From: Bacteroidales bacterium UBA2030
GTDB lineage: Bacteria > Bacteroidota > Bacteroidia > Bacteroidales > TTA-H9
Direction of reading: 5' to 3'
DNA length: 29,374 bases
Assembly: GCA_002332755.1 (NCBI GenBank)
Contig: DDBO01000109.1
Span: forward strand, 1 to 29,374
The stretch's first letter is position 1, and the number at the start of each line of letters is the position of its first letter. Below the pieces are notes generated by a model that did not search any database, was not told the origin of the DNA, and saw only the letters and a list, made by a program, of their open reading frames with translations. Below, in pieces: positions 1 to 8,250 of the stretch. The position numbers and the translations under genes are program-made.

Positions 1-38
1 ATATCATGCGTGAACTGGGCATTCGCTATGAGAGATAG
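1..38 (+). CDS. C-terminal end of an upstream gene (partial)
   Basis: The frame beginning at base 3 reads I-M-R-E-L-G-I-R-Y-E-R and stops at TAG 36-38. It is followed after about 20 bases by a very strong hairpin, as expected at the end of a plus-strand transcription unit. Too little is present to name the product. The frame choice rests only on the stop position and the terminator, so this is tentative. Confidence 0.4.
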   Translation, partial: IMRELGIRYER

Positions 39-60
39 AACGGTTTAGTTAATAAATGGG

Positions 61-93
61 TTGGGGGCAAGAGGCTTGGCCTCTTGCCCCCAA
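61..93 (+). terminator. Strong hairpin, probable terminator of the upstream gene
   Basis: Bases 61-75 and 79-93 are perfectly complementary (15 bp, very GC-rich in the middle) around a 3-base loop. The 3' flank has only a short T-rich stretch (TTTCTT). It lies just after the stop at 36-38, so it most likely ends that plus-strand transcript; it could also work on the other strand. Confidence 0.65.
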
Positions 94-380
94 TTTCTTA
101 TAATAAGTGTGGGCTTCCCCTTGCGTTGTTATCTGTAATTTCAATTTGTTTTTTTCGTCATTCAGCCTTAAGTGAGGTTTGGTTTAATGACTTTAACGGG
201 ATACCTTTCAATTTGTATTCAGCCTGCCGTGTTAGCCTTTCTGGCTTTGGCTCAATGCCTTTTGGGGGAATGCATTTCAGTGCCCAATCCTGAAATTTAT
301 GGATAGGTCTTAATAAAATGTTATAAGGCTGAGGGCAAGCAAGCCATTTCCCTTATTACAGTAAAAGCTTTGGAGCTTGT
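94..380. other. Intergenic stretch without a recognisable gene
   Basis: No convincing gene is visible. The plus-strand 69-codon frame here has no protein-like features. On the minus strand a stop-free run of 64 codons (352 down to 161, stop at 158-160) has Lys/Pro/Leu-rich, protein-like composition but no ATG, and could be a decayed gene fragment. Two short direct repeats occur: TTCAATTTGT at 140-149 and 207-216, and ATTCAGCCT at 160-168 and 217-225. Confidence 0.4.
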
Positions 381-383
381 CAT

Positions 384-415
384 AAAAAAAGGCCATCTCG
401 GGTGAGACAGCCTTT
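384..415 (-). terminator. Terminator of the tonB gene
   Basis: Read on the minus strand, AAAGGC (415-410) pairs with GCCTTT (393-388). An inner TGTCTC/GAGATG pairing with two G-T wobbles extends the stem, and a T run follows (390-384). It lies about 20 bases after the stop codon of the TonB gene. A classical intrinsic terminator. Confidence 0.8.
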
Positions 416-435
416 CTATTCGATTATGCAATCTA

Positions 436-1116
436 TTATTGCAATGTAAACTTAATAGGCATAGTGAATTGTACACGAACGGGTTTACCACGTTGTTTGC
501 CGGGAATCCAACGAGGCATAGCTTTAACTACGCGAACGGCTTCTTCGTCGCAACCACCGCCAATACCCCTGAGAACGCGAACGGCCGTAACCCTCCCGTC
601 GGTTTCTACAACGAAGGTTACGTAAACGGTGCCTTGAATGCCTGATTCGCGGGCCATTTGAGGATATTTAATATTGTCGCGCAGAAAAGCTATACGGGCT
701 TCTTCTCCTCCAGGAAATTCAGGCATCGATTCAACCACCTGGAAGATTTCCTGTTCTTCAATAACTTCTTCTTCTGCTTTTTGAACAGGAACATACTCTT
801 GTACCTGGGTTGTTTGTGTAGCCTCAGCGTCAACAGTGAAATCATTATCAATTTCCACATTGTCTTCCACAATATTCAGCACTGTTACCTGTGGTGGAGG
901 TGGAGCCTGAGGTGGGGGAGTCTCCTGTTTGGTGATTTCTACCATTTCTTCAGGAATGTCTGTGGCCTGACGCTGAAAGATTTCCACCTTGGCTTTATCG
1001 TACGTTTTCCACTCGAAACCAAATAGAACAAGGGCTAATACAACCACCAGTCCTATTTCGAGGAAAAGCCCTCTTTTGTTTTCGAGATCAGCTTTGGGCG
1101 ATTTTTTTTCAATCAT
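436..1116 (-). CDS. tonB: TonB family energy transducer
   Basis: The 226-residue protein has a short cytoplasmic basic N-terminus, one membrane anchor (about residues 18-35), a Pro-rich periplasmic linker with a PPPQAPPPP stretch (about 66-76) and a C-terminal TonB domain (about 130-226) with the typical MPEFPGGE start and YPQMARESGIQG block. TonB passes proton-motive energy from ExbB/ExbD to outer-membrane receptors. No exbB, exbD or receptor gene is adjacent, which is common because Bacteroidota carry several tonB genes. The gene is monocistronic: its own promoter lies at 1160-1167 and a terminator at 384-415. The promoter is surrounded by three copies of one 9-mer (see findings). Family assignment is firm; which receptors it serves cannot be seen. 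Confidence 0.93.
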   Translation of the reverse strand: MIEKKSPKADLENKRGLFLEIGLVVVLALVLFGFEWKTYDKAKVEIFQRQATDIPEEMVEITKQETPPPQAPPPPQVTVLNIVEDNVEIDNDFTVDAEATQTTQVQEYVPVQKAEEEVIEEQEIFQVVESMPEFPGGEEARIAFLRDNIKYPQMARESGIQGTVYVTFVVETDGRVTAVRVLRGIGGGCDEEAVRVVKAMPRWIPGKQRGKPVRVQFTMPIKFTLQ

Positions 1117-1144
1117 GACTATGGTGTTTTTTATATGTTTCCTT

Positions 1145-1206
1145 ACAATATTTAACCCGCAAAGCTACAAAATATTGTGCATCACGGAACAAGTGTAAAA
1201 TATTGT
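1145..1206. promoter_or_regulatory. Three copies of AAATATTGT around the tonB promoter
   Basis: ACAATATTT occurs at 1145-1153 and its reverse complement AAATATTGT at 1170-1178 and 1198-1206 (the latter two extend to AAAATATTGT). The first two form an inverted repeat with the tonB -7 box in its spacer; the last two are direct repeats 28 bases apart. The spacing suggests an operator, but no regulator can be named. Confidence 0.4.
1160..1167 (-). promoter_or_regulatory. Promoter -7 element of tonB
   Basis: CAAAGCTA on the plus strand is TAGCTTTG on the minus strand, a full match to the Bacteroidota -7 consensus TAnnTTTG, 43 bases before the tonB ATG. A TTG about 22 bases further upstream (1190-1192) could be the -33 element. 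Confidence 0.65.
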
Positions 1207-1219
1207 CAAAAATCCTGCC

Positions 1220-1236
1220 AGAATCAAAGTGATTCT
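1220..1236 (-). terminator. Small hairpin over the gcvH stop codon
   Basis: AGAATCA and TGATTCT (7 bp, 3-base loop) overlap the last codons and the stop of gcvH. A T5 tract (GGATTTTTGAC) follows only about 10 bases later on the minus strand. It is a weak terminator candidate at best. Confidence 0.3.
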
Positions 1237-1607
1237 AAGTAGGCTTTGTAGGCATTGGCGTCCATCAGGTCATTGACTTCTGCCGGATTAGATAGCTTGA
1301 GCTTTGCAATCCATCCTTCTCCATAAGGGTCTTTGTTGAGGAGATCAGGACTGTCTTTGAGCTTTTCGTTGAATTCGAGAATTTCAGCGTTTACGGGCAT
1401 ATAAACATCTTCTACGGTTTTTACAGCCTCGATGGTGCCAAGACTTTCTCCCTTTTCAAGCGTTTCCCCAACGGTTTCCACTTCTACAAAAACAATGTCG
1501 CCTAATTGGCTCTGTGCGTAGTCACTGATACCAATAAATGCAGTATCTTCTTCCACTTTTATCCATTCATGATCGCGCGTGTACCTGAGATTTTCCGGGA
1601 TAATCAT
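1224..1607 (-). CDS. gcvH: Glycine cleavage system H protein
   Basis: A 126-residue lipoyl carrier protein that shuttles the aminomethyl group of glycine between the P, T and L proteins. The N-terminus (PENLRYTRDHEW), the lipoyl-Lys motif EAVKTVEDVY with K63 as the modified residue, and the NKDPYGEGW block are all present. The ATG at 1605-1607 is preferred over an in-frame ATG 21 codons upstream: the family starts here, and a promoter -7 box at 1638-1645 lies inside the longer version. Genes for GcvP, GcvT and the lipoyl machinery are not nearby. H protein can also serve as a lipoate donor in lipoate metabolism. Confidence 0.96.
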   Translation of the reverse strand: MIIPENLRYTRDHEWIKVEEDTAFIGISDYAQSQLGDIVFVEVETVGETLEKGESLGTIEAVKTVEDVYMPVNAEILEFNEKLKDSPDLLNKDPYGEGWIAKLKLSNPAEVNDLMDANAYKAYLESL

Positions 1608-1637
1608 ACCTCTTGTTTTTGAAATTGGAGTCTGCCG

Positions 1638-1645
1638 CAAAATTA
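1638..1645 (-). promoter_or_regulatory. Promoter -7 element of gcvH
   Basis: Minus-strand TAATTTTG matches TAnnTTTG, 30 bases before the gcvH ATG. A TTG at 1668-1670 (22 bases upstream) is a possible -33 element. Its position decides for the shorter gcvH start. Confidence 0.6.
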
Positions 1646-1710
1646 AGGTTTTTCCTCTCGTTAATTGCAAGATTTTGCTTAATAAATTAAAAATTCATTC
1701 AGAATGCTAC

Positions 1711-2280
1711 TCATTTATGCTGTAGAAAGGATTTGACTAATTCAACAGCTTGTTCTACGGCGGTATCTAATTGGTCGTTTATGATAATTTTATCAAAATT
1801 TTTTGCAAAACCTAGCTCAAAGGCGGCTTTTGCCAGTCGCTTTTCAATTGACTCTGGGGTTTCAGTGCCTCTTTTTTCTAATCGTTGTCTCAATACTTCA
1901 ATAGATGGAGTCTGAATGAAAATGGCCAAGGCTTTTTCTCCGAATATGCGTTTTAAATTGCTTCCTCCTACCACATCCACATCGAAAACCACATTTTTCC
2001 CTTCTTTCCATAATCTTTCAATTTCGTTGCGTAAAGTGCCGTAAAAAGTGCCCGGATATACTTCTTCCCATTCAACGAATTCTCCTTGCGCCACTCTATG
2101 TTTGAATTCTTCCCCGCTTATAAAGTAATAATCTCTGCCGTGAACTTCTCCAGGTCGGGGTGCCCTGCTGGTTGCACTTACAGAGAATCCAAGCCCATCA
2201 ACCTTACGCATTACTTCATGTACGATTGTGGTTTTGCCTGAACCCGATGGGGCAGAAAATATAATAACCTTACCATCCAT
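1711..2280 (-). CDS. gmk: Guanylate kinase
   Basis: A 189-residue enzyme, normal length, that phosphorylates GMP to GDP with ATP. The P-loop SAPSGSGKTT lies at about residues 9-18, the GMP-binding TSRAPRPGEVHGRDYYF block at about 37-53, and the lid segment RLEKRGTETPESIEKRL follows. The start lies 3 bases after the yicC stop on the same strand, so it is the second gene of a yicC-gmk operon, an arrangement seen in many bacteria. Confidence 0.97.
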   Translation of the reverse strand: MDGKVIIFSAPSGSGKTTIVHEVMRKVDGLGFSVSATSRAPRPGEVHGRDYYFISGEEFKHRVAQGEFVEWEEVYPGTFYGTLRNEIERLWKEGKNVVFDVDVVGGSNLKRIFGEKALAIFIQTPSIEVLRQRLEKRGTETPESIEKRLAKAAFELGFAKNFDKIIINDQLDTAVEQAVELVKSFLQHK

Positions 2281-2283
2281 GTA

Positions 2284-3162
2284 TCACAGAATATTTAGCA
2301 ACTGTTCTTTGATTTTTTCGAGTTCATCTTTCATTTCAATCACCAACTGCTGGATAAGGGAATGGTTGGCCTTAGAACCCAGGGTGTTAATTTCCCGGCC
2401 CATTTCCTGCGCAATAAACCCCAATTTGCGTCCCTGCGACGACTCTTGATTCATCGTGTCGAGAAACAGGCTACAGTGCTTACGCAATCTGACTTTTTCT
2501 TCTGTAAAATCAATTTTTTCAAGCCAATAAATCATCTCCTGCTCGAAACGGTTCTTATCGAAGGAAACCTGAGTGGGCAAGGCTTCTAGCTCTTTAAAAA
2601 TGCGAGCTCTGATGGAAATTATACGCTCTCCTTCATGTTTTTCGACCTGTTCTAGTAAACTCAAAATCTTTTGTGTCCGCCGGGTAAGGTCTTGATGCAA
2701 TATCTCTCCCTCTTGCTTTCTGAAGCCAATCACCTGGTCGATGGCATTATTGGTATGCGTAATAAGTGCTTCCCATTCTTCCTGGCCAATAGTCTCGTCA
2801 GGAGTCTGTAAGACTTCTGGCATGCGGATAAGTATACCAATCAGGTCAGTTTGGTTGCTTTCAATGTTCAGGCTTGATTTCAACTGTAAAATTTGGTCGT
2901 AGTAGCCTTTGGCAAGCTCAAGGTTTAGCCTGGGTACATGGCTGGCATCAGTGCTCATTACCGAGATGTTGCAATCAATCTTTCCTCGTTCAAGCCGATT
3001 GGCAATAAGACTACGCAGTTCATTTTCTTTTTCCCTGTAATAACTGGGTAGTCTCAGGTTTATATCAGCCTGCCGGCTGTTAAGCGAGCGCATTTCTATT
3101 GTTATAGCTCTGCCCCTCGCTTCAAAATCTGCCTTACCATAGCCCGTCATCGAGAGTAGCAT
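2284..3162 (-). CDS. yicC: YicC family endoribonuclease-like protein
   Basis: Taken from the ATG at 3160-3162 the protein has 292 residues and begins MLLSMTGYGKA, the conserved YicC N-terminus. The ORF can be extended by six residues, but that start lies inside the promoter. The N-terminal YicC domain covers roughly residues 1-155 and the C-terminal DUF1732-type domain the rest, ending in a coiled segment. E. coli YicC has been linked to RNA turnover as an endoribonuclease. It is cotranscribed with gmk, as in many genomes. The family call is firm; its substrate in this organism is unknown. Confidence 0.93.
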   Translation of the reverse strand: MLLSMTGYGKADFEARGRAITIEMRSLNSRQADINLRLPSYYREKENELRSLIANRLERGKIDCNISVMSTDASHVPRLNLELAKGYYDQILQLKSSLNIESNQTDLIGILIRMPEVLQTPDETIGQEEWEALITHTNNAIDQVIGFRKQEGEILHQDLTRRTQKILSLLEQVEKHEGERIISIRARIFKELEALPTQVSFDKNRFEQEMIYWLEKIDFTEEKVRLRKHCSLFLDTMNQESSQGRKLGFIAQEMGREINTLGSKANHSLIQQLVIEMKDELEKIKEQLLNIL

Positions 3163-3177
3163 AATCTTTTTTTGGTG

Positions 3178-3185
3178 CAAAGGTA
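3178..3185 (-). promoter_or_regulatory. Promoter -7 element of yicC-gmk
   Basis: Minus-strand TACCTTTG matches TAnnTTTG exactly, 15 bases before the chosen yicC ATG. The leader would be about 10 bases. Confidence 0.65.
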
Positions 3186-3247
3186 GCTAAAACTAAACTT
3201 GACCCTCGGAATTTTATTTTTAGCTATTTTTATTGGTTCTATTTCTC

Positions 3248-3255
3248 TAACTTTG
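3248..3255 (+). promoter_or_regulatory. Promoter -7 element of the sensor kinase operon
   Basis: TAACTTTG matches TAnnTTTG, 37 bases before the TTG start at 3293. It is divergent from the yicC promoter. No clear -33 TTTG is seen. Confidence 0.55.
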
Positions 3256-3292
3256 CTTATTCAATTTTTAAACAGCTTAAACTTACCTTGAT

Positions 3293-5359
3293 TTGTTTCG
3301 GAGATTAAACATATTGGTATTACTTGGCTGCATGCTTTCATCTGGAATGAGAGGTGAGGATTACCGGGGCTTTTATTTTTATAATCGGCAAGAGGATGAT
3401 TTGATCAAAGCTATTACAAGCACTAATGATAAAACAGAAAAGGCCAGATTGTATCTTGAATTGTCAAGATTTTATCAGCAAAGAAGTTATAAAGCGGCAC
3501 GAAAATCATTGCTTGAGGCCAGGAATCTGGCACATCAGCTGAATGACCATTTATTGTTGGCTGATAGTTACCTGATGGAGGCACAGCTCCATTTTATCGG
3601 ATACGTTGGTGATAGTGCTCAAATATTACTTAATCAGGCTTTAAAATATGCAGACACCCTCGATGATAAGAGGCCGAAAGCTTATATTTTGACCTGGCTG
3701 GCAATGTATTACGTTAATACGAGTAATAGAGGGGAGTTTATGAAGAACATTGAAGTTGCTGACCAGCTTTTCAGAAATATAAACAACAAGGAGGGGCGTT
3801 TATTTATCGTTTCCACGTTAGCCAATCAATTAAATTCGGTGGGCTTGCAGAAGGAAGCCCTTGATATACTCGTAAAAGCTTCGTCCTTTTTTGATAAGCA
3901 GATGCAGCCTCCGGGTGAAATCATTATTGGTCAGCAATTAGCGGAAGTTTATAGGGTAGAGGGAAGAAAAGATACTGCTGTTTTGATGTTAAAGCAATTG
4001 CTTCCTAAAGTTCGGGCCTTAAACTTCAGGTTTTTGGAAGCTACTCTATTACGTCAATTGGCCTCAATTGCTATTTCAAATAAGGAATATGATGATGCGC
4101 TTGACTACCTGAACAAAGCCTATGAAATTACGTCCAGTCTTAAACTTGATCGGACCTCAGCCGATATACTGACAATGCTTGCCAATTTATATTACGAAAC
4201 AGGAAACAGCGATTTGAGTTTCATGTTGAATCATAAAGTCAGGGAGTTGCGTGATAAGCTTAGGTTTCCGGGTGTTATTATCAATACTTTGCTAAATCTG
4301 GGAATGCTTGCCTTAGAACAAAATAAAATTGACACCGCCATTTATTGGCTGGACAAAGGTTTTCGAAAAGCCCGGGAAATTGGCAGCAACAGAGCGATCA
4401 ATATTGTTGGCACTTATTTATCTAAAGCTTATGAGCAAAAGGGTGAATATCAAAAAGCTTATGATGTTTTTGCTCAAAAGGTTGACGCTGAAAGTAAAAT
4501 CAATCGAATTATTGCTGCAAATGCAGCCATTGCGCTCAGTTCCCGTATCGAAGAATCAAAAATGACCAATATTCTTAATAACAGGAGATTGCAATACAGG
4601 CTTAATACCTTTTATCTCTATGGAATATTGCTATTATTCTTCTTAGTAATTATCGTTCTTATTTTTAGTTGGCAGCATTATAAGATTGTTTTCCGGGAAA
4701 AACACAGTAGAGTGAGAGAAGAAATGCTACGACAACAGATGAATCCACATTTTATCTTCAATGCCCTTATAGCTATTCAAAGTTTTATCTATCAAAAGAA
4801 ATCACTGGATGCTGTGAAGTTTCTCGACAATTTCAGCACCCTGATTCGTTTGATGCTCGTCTCCACACAAAGTGATTTTGTAAGCCTTAAGGACGATATT
4901 GATATCATTACGAATTATTTGCGTATTCAGAAACTTCGTTTTGACGAAAAATTCGACTTTAGTATTGAATGCGACCCGCAATTGCCTATAAAGGAGACTG
5001 CTATTCCTCCATTACTTACACAGCCGTTTATTGAAAATTGTATTGAACATGGATTTAACGGAATTGAGGGAAAAGGATTTATTTGGGTAAAATATGGCTT
5101 AAGTGAGGGTGTACTTATGATTTCTATACTTGACAATGGTAAGGGATTAGATCAAGCATCCTTAAATAATTTAAATACACGTCATGGGCACAAACCGATG
5201 GGAATACAAATCACAAAAGAGAGAATAGAGATACTCAACAGGGATATTAAAGGGACTCCCATTAAATTTAATATTGGAAATAATAAGGCTCCCGGAGCTA
5301 TTTATCCGGGCACACGAGTTGACTTCTCTCTCCCTCTTATAAAATTTAATCAGCCATGA
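3293..5359 (+). CDS. LytS-type sensor histidine kinase with TPR sensor region (intact)
   Basis: A 688-residue protein: N-terminal export signal (MFRRLNILVLLG, possibly a lipobox ending at C13), a helical TPR-like region to about residue 430, one membrane helix (about 439-460), then a His_kinase (PF06580-type) domain and HATPase. The phospho-accepting His is H486 in MNPHFIFN; the N box is QPFIENCIEHG (577-587) and the ATP-binding motif DNGKG starts at D614. All catalytic elements are present. The start is TTG: the only in-frame ATG options begin after the signal sequence, and a stop lies at 3278-3280. The stop overlaps the next gene by 4 bases (ATGA). The likely partner is the LytTR regulator at 7477. 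The signal sensed is unknown. Confidence 0.9.
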   Translation: MFRRLNILVLLGCMLSSGMRGEDYRGFYFYNRQEDDLIKAITSTNDKTEKARLYLELSRFYQQRSYKAARKSLLEARNLAHQLNDHLLLADSYLMEAQLHFIGYVGDSAQILLNQALKYADTLDDKRPKAYILTWLAMYYVNTSNRGEFMKNIEVADQLFRNINNKEGRLFIVSTLANQLNSVGLQKEALDILVKASSFFDKQMQPPGEIIIGQQLAEVYRVEGRKDTAVLMLKQLLPKVRALNFRFLEATLLRQLASIAISNKEYDDALDYLNKAYEITSSLKLDRTSADILTMLANLYYETGNSDLSFMLNHKVRELRDKLRFPGVIINTLLNLGMLALEQNKIDTAIYWLDKGFRKAREIGSNRAINIVGTYLSKAYEQKGEYQKAYDVFAQKVDAESKINRIIAANAAIALSSRIEESKMTNILNNRRLQYRLNTFYLYGILLLFFLVIIVLIFSWQHYKIVFREKHSRVREEMLRQQMNPHFIFNALIAIQSFIYQKKSLDAVKFLDNFSTLIRLMLVSTQSDFVSLKDDIDIITNYLRIQKLRFDEKFDFSIECDPQLPIKETAIPPLLTQPFIENCIEHGFNGIEGKGFIWVKYGLSEGVLMISILDNGKGLDQASLNNLNTRHGHKPMGIQITKERIEILNRDIKGTPIKFNIGNNKAPGAIYPGTRVDFSLPLIKFNQP

Positions 5360-7392
5360 GCATTGAAACCCACGTTAAAGGAATATTGTTCCTGTCTTTT
5401 TTCATGGCAAATTGTTGTTTATCAGCGGCCATACCCATTCAAACTGAGGATTTAGGTATACATTCGTTCTCCACTTCCAACAATACCTCCAGAAGTATAG
5501 TAAAATACGAAAAAACCAAGGTAGAACGCTTATTGCAGTATAACAAAGATTCGGCATGTTTATATATTGAAAATTTGCTCAGAAGAGCATCTTTTCTCTA
5601 TGATACAGTACTACTTACCGAAGCATTTTATTTAAAAGGCATAGCTTTTTACATGGATGCTTCCTTCGACACTGCTGCTGTTTTTTTCTCAAAGTCCGCC
5701 CAGTTGGCTTCATGCAAAAGATGTCCTGATCAACGCGCAGCCATTTATAGTAAAACCTCAGAAAATTTGTTTTTAACAGACCAAAGTGAAGAGGCCACAG
5801 AGTATCTTGGCAAAGCATGGGAAATCAGTGAAAGGAATAACGATTACGAAACGCGGGTTCGGATACTTATCACACTTGCCCGACAGTTAGATCGATTAGG
5901 ACTGTCCAATCAGTATTTGAGTTTTATTCGACTTTTGAGGATGAATTATCTACCCTGGGTTAAAGACTCTCTGTTGCGGGTACAAATTTGTCAACTAAAT
6001 GCAGTACAGCTATCGCGTGCTGGCAAGCATAAACTTGCCCGGGCATGCGCATCGGAAGTTTTTAAATCCATGGCTAAAAATAGTTCATCTTACCTTTCTT
6101 TAAACGTTGGCAGAACTTTGTCATTATTATGTTATTATGAGGGGGATAAAGTAAAGGCTTACAACGTCCTGAAGGAAGCCGGTGAAATAGCCATGAATGA
6201 TAAATTTTTCCTGGAGGCTTCGTATATATATAATCTTGCGGCACATTTTCTGCAACAGGATGGAGAACCTCAGCAGGCATTAATATATCAGCGTAAGGTG
6301 ATGCAACTACGTGAGAGAGTAGGGTTTAGGATGCCTTTAATGAGTGCTTACATTAACTATGCTATTGCCTTGCAAAAAGCGGGCCGGCCTGATTCTATAC
6401 CATTTTATCTTGAAAAAGCTCTCGGACTTGCCAATCAGTGCCATTATTTGCCTGAACAAAAAAGGGCGTCTGAAGAATTGGCAAAATATTATCAAGGCAG
6501 AGGAGAATTTAAGCGTGGACTGGTTTACCTTAAAAATGCCAATTATTTCGAGAACCAAATAGTCAGAAGGTTGTCGAATGACCAGAAAAAAATGCTTGCT
6601 TCAAAAATCGTTAGCAGAGGGACCGAAGAAGAAATTTACGGTCTTCAATCCAAAATTCAGGCTAATTTTTGGCTAATCGTTCTGGTGGGCTTTGTAGGCG
6701 GATTATTAATCATAGCCTTTTTCCTTGCTATAGAAAATCGCAAGCGGGAGAGCAATTTGCATTTGCTCGAGGTAAAACGGAAAATACTTATTGCGAATCT
6801 GAGCCCTAATTTTATCTTTAACTCCTTGGTTGCTATTAAGAATATAATAAGAGCGGGTAGAAACGAAGAAGCAGCTCGCTATCTTTCATCTTTTGCCCGA
6901 CTTATAAGGGTAATTATGGTCAGCCCCCAGGTGGATTTTCATTCCCTTGACAAAGAACTCAGCGTTTTGGAAAATTATTTTCAACTTCAGCAAATATGGC
7001 TTGAGGAAAGACTCACCTATGAGACTCAGGTACCAGAAGAAATGCTTGGAAATAGAATGGTTATACCCCCCTTTTTCTGCCATCCGGTCATAGAGCAGAT
7101 AATATTCCTTGCACAATCCAAAAAAGATATGCATATACACGCTTTGATAAGTTTTGCTCATAAGGAAAAAATGATTAATCAGGAAATCCGGCTGGAACTT
7201 AAGGGGAGTATGGATTTTTTTCATGAAATAATAAAACAACCCAAACTGAAAAAGACCATCGAATTAACCATGCAGCGCCTGGATATTTTAAACAAAGGTC
7301 TGGACCACCATCATAAGGCCAGGTTCTCTCTTACAAGTCAGCCCGGAACAGAAATAAGCATTATAACCATTGCTTTGAATTTTCCGGTATAG
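5356..7392 (+). CDS. LytS-type pseudo-histidine kinase with TPR sensor region
   Basis: A 678-residue paralogue of the preceding kinase with the same order of parts: signal peptide (cleavage near residues 24-25), helical TPR-like region, membrane helix at about 436-460 and a kinase-like C-terminus. The conserved N-P-H-F is changed to S-P-N-F: N485 (codon AAT, 6808-6810) stands where the partner has H486. The N box reads HPVIEQIIFLAQ (576-587), lacking both the Asn and the His-Gly, and no DNG motif follows. Autophosphorylation and ATP binding by the normal mechanism are therefore unlikely. The reading frame is intact over the full length and translation is coupled to the upstream kinase, arguing against simple decay. 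I infer a regulatory partner, perhaps a heterodimer subunit. Confidence 0.85.
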   Translation: MSIETHVKGILFLSFFMANCCLSAAIPIQTEDLGIHSFSTSNNTSRSIVKYEKTKVERLLQYNKDSACLYIENLLRRASFLYDTVLLTEAFYLKGIAFYMDASFDTAAVFFSKSAQLASCKRCPDQRAAIYSKTSENLFLTDQSEEATEYLGKAWEISERNNDYETRVRILITLARQLDRLGLSNQYLSFIRLLRMNYLPWVKDSLLRVQICQLNAVQLSRAGKHKLARACASEVFKSMAKNSSSYLSLNVGRTLSLLCYYEGDKVKAYNVLKEAGEIAMNDKFFLEASYIYNLAAHFLQQDGEPQQALIYQRKVMQLRERVGFRMPLMSAYINYAIALQKAGRPDSIPFYLEKALGLANQCHYLPEQKRASEELAKYYQGRGEFKRGLVYLKNANYFENQIVRRLSNDQKKMLASKIVSRGTEEEIYGLQSKIQANFWLIVLVGFVGGLLIIAFFLAIENRKRESNLHLLEVKRKILIANLSPNFIFNSLVAIKNIIRAGRNEEAARYLSSFARLIRVIMVSPQVDFHSLDKELSVLENYFQLQQIWLEERLTYETQVPEEMLGNRMVIPPFFCHPVIEQIIFLAQSKKDMHIHALISFAHKEKMINQEIRLELKGSMDFFHEIIKQPKLKKTIELTMQRLDILNKGLDHHHKARFSLTSQPGTEISIITIALNFPV

Positions 7393-7476
7393 TCAAATAG
7401 TATTAGGCAAAGCCCAAAATATTTCGGCAATCTGAAAAAAGATTTTTAATTTCGTTCCGGATAAAAAAGGCCGGTA

Positions 7477-8238
7477 ATGCTGAAGTTTGTGGTGGTTGAC
7501 GATGAAAAAATGGCTCGTGAAGTCATTATTGGGATGGCACAGCGCTACTTGTCAGATTTTGTACTTTCGGGAGAAGCCGATTCGGTGAACTCAGCTTATT
7601 ATGTTATCAACGCAACGCGTCCGGATTTAGTAATGCTTGATATTCAATTGCCCGATGGTACCGGCTTCGACTTGCTGAATAAATTTGGAGAGAAGATTTT
7701 TTTTAAAGTGATTTTCATTACGGCTTATGAGGAATTCGCCGTCAAGGCATTTCGATTCAGCGCCCTCGATTACCTCCTTAAACCCATTGACCCCAATGAA
7801 TTTGTAAACAGCATACAGCGAGCAAAACAAAGCCTTAGTATTGATACTCTCAAAGAAAGACTTAATACTTTACGAACGATTTATAGTCCCGGAAGTGTCG
7901 AACACGATACTGTTCTTCTGCATACAAGCCACGAGGTGAGACGTTTGTTCCCTAATGAGATTATTCGGGTGGCGGGCGATGGCAATTATTGCAATGTGTT
8001 TCTTTTAGCAGGAGAAATCATCAGGATGGCAAAAACCTTAAACTGGTTTGAAGAATTATTGGTTCCCAAAGGCTTTATTCGTACACACAAACAACACATG
8101 GTTAATATTACATATGTAAAAAGTTTTTTGAAGAATGATCAGGTGCTCGTATTAGCCGACGGTTCAAGAATACCGGTCTCTTTTCGTAAAAGAGTTACAG
8201 TTTTGGAGGCTTTAGGTAAACTGGCTGGTCGAGATTAA
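7477..8238 (+). CDS. LytTR family response regulator
   Basis: 253 residues. The receiver domain (about 1-120) has the acidic pair D8/D9, phospho-acceptor D55 (LDIQLPDGTG), T82 and K102 in LKPID, all intact. A LytTR DNA-binding domain follows (about 150-250) with IRVAGDGNYCNV, the THKQHMVNI block and a terminal VSFRKRV. It is a transcription factor for direct-repeat type LytTR sites. It sits 84 bases after the pseudokinase on the same strand and is the natural target of the intact kinase. The gap shows no terminator, so the three genes are probably one operon. Start ATG at 7477 fits the family. Confidence 0.94.
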   Translation: MLKFVVVDDEKMAREVIIGMAQRYLSDFVLSGEADSVNSAYYVINATRPDLVMLDIQLPDGTGFDLLNKFGEKIFFKVIFITAYEEFAVKAFRFSALDYLLKPIDPNEFVNSIQRAKQSLSIDTLKERLNTLRTIYSPGSVEHDTVLLHTSHEVRRLFPNEIIRVAGDGNYCNVFLLAGEIIRMAKTLNWFEELLVPKGFIRTHKQHMVNITYVKSFLKNDQVLVLADGSRIPVSFRKRVTVLEALGKLAGRD

Positions 8239-8250
8239 TTCTTTTGAATT

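Noticed and set aside
84..293. 69-codon plus-strand frame as a small gene
   Set aside because: It starts inside the 3' arm of the hairpin at 61-93, has no promoter or family resemblance, and its composition is not protein-like.
5356..7392. Second sensor kinase as an ordinary pseudogene
   Set aside because: The frame is intact over the full length, signal peptide and membrane helix are kept, and the start overlaps the upstream stop; the changes are confined to catalytic motifs. Decay cannot be fully excluded without relatives.
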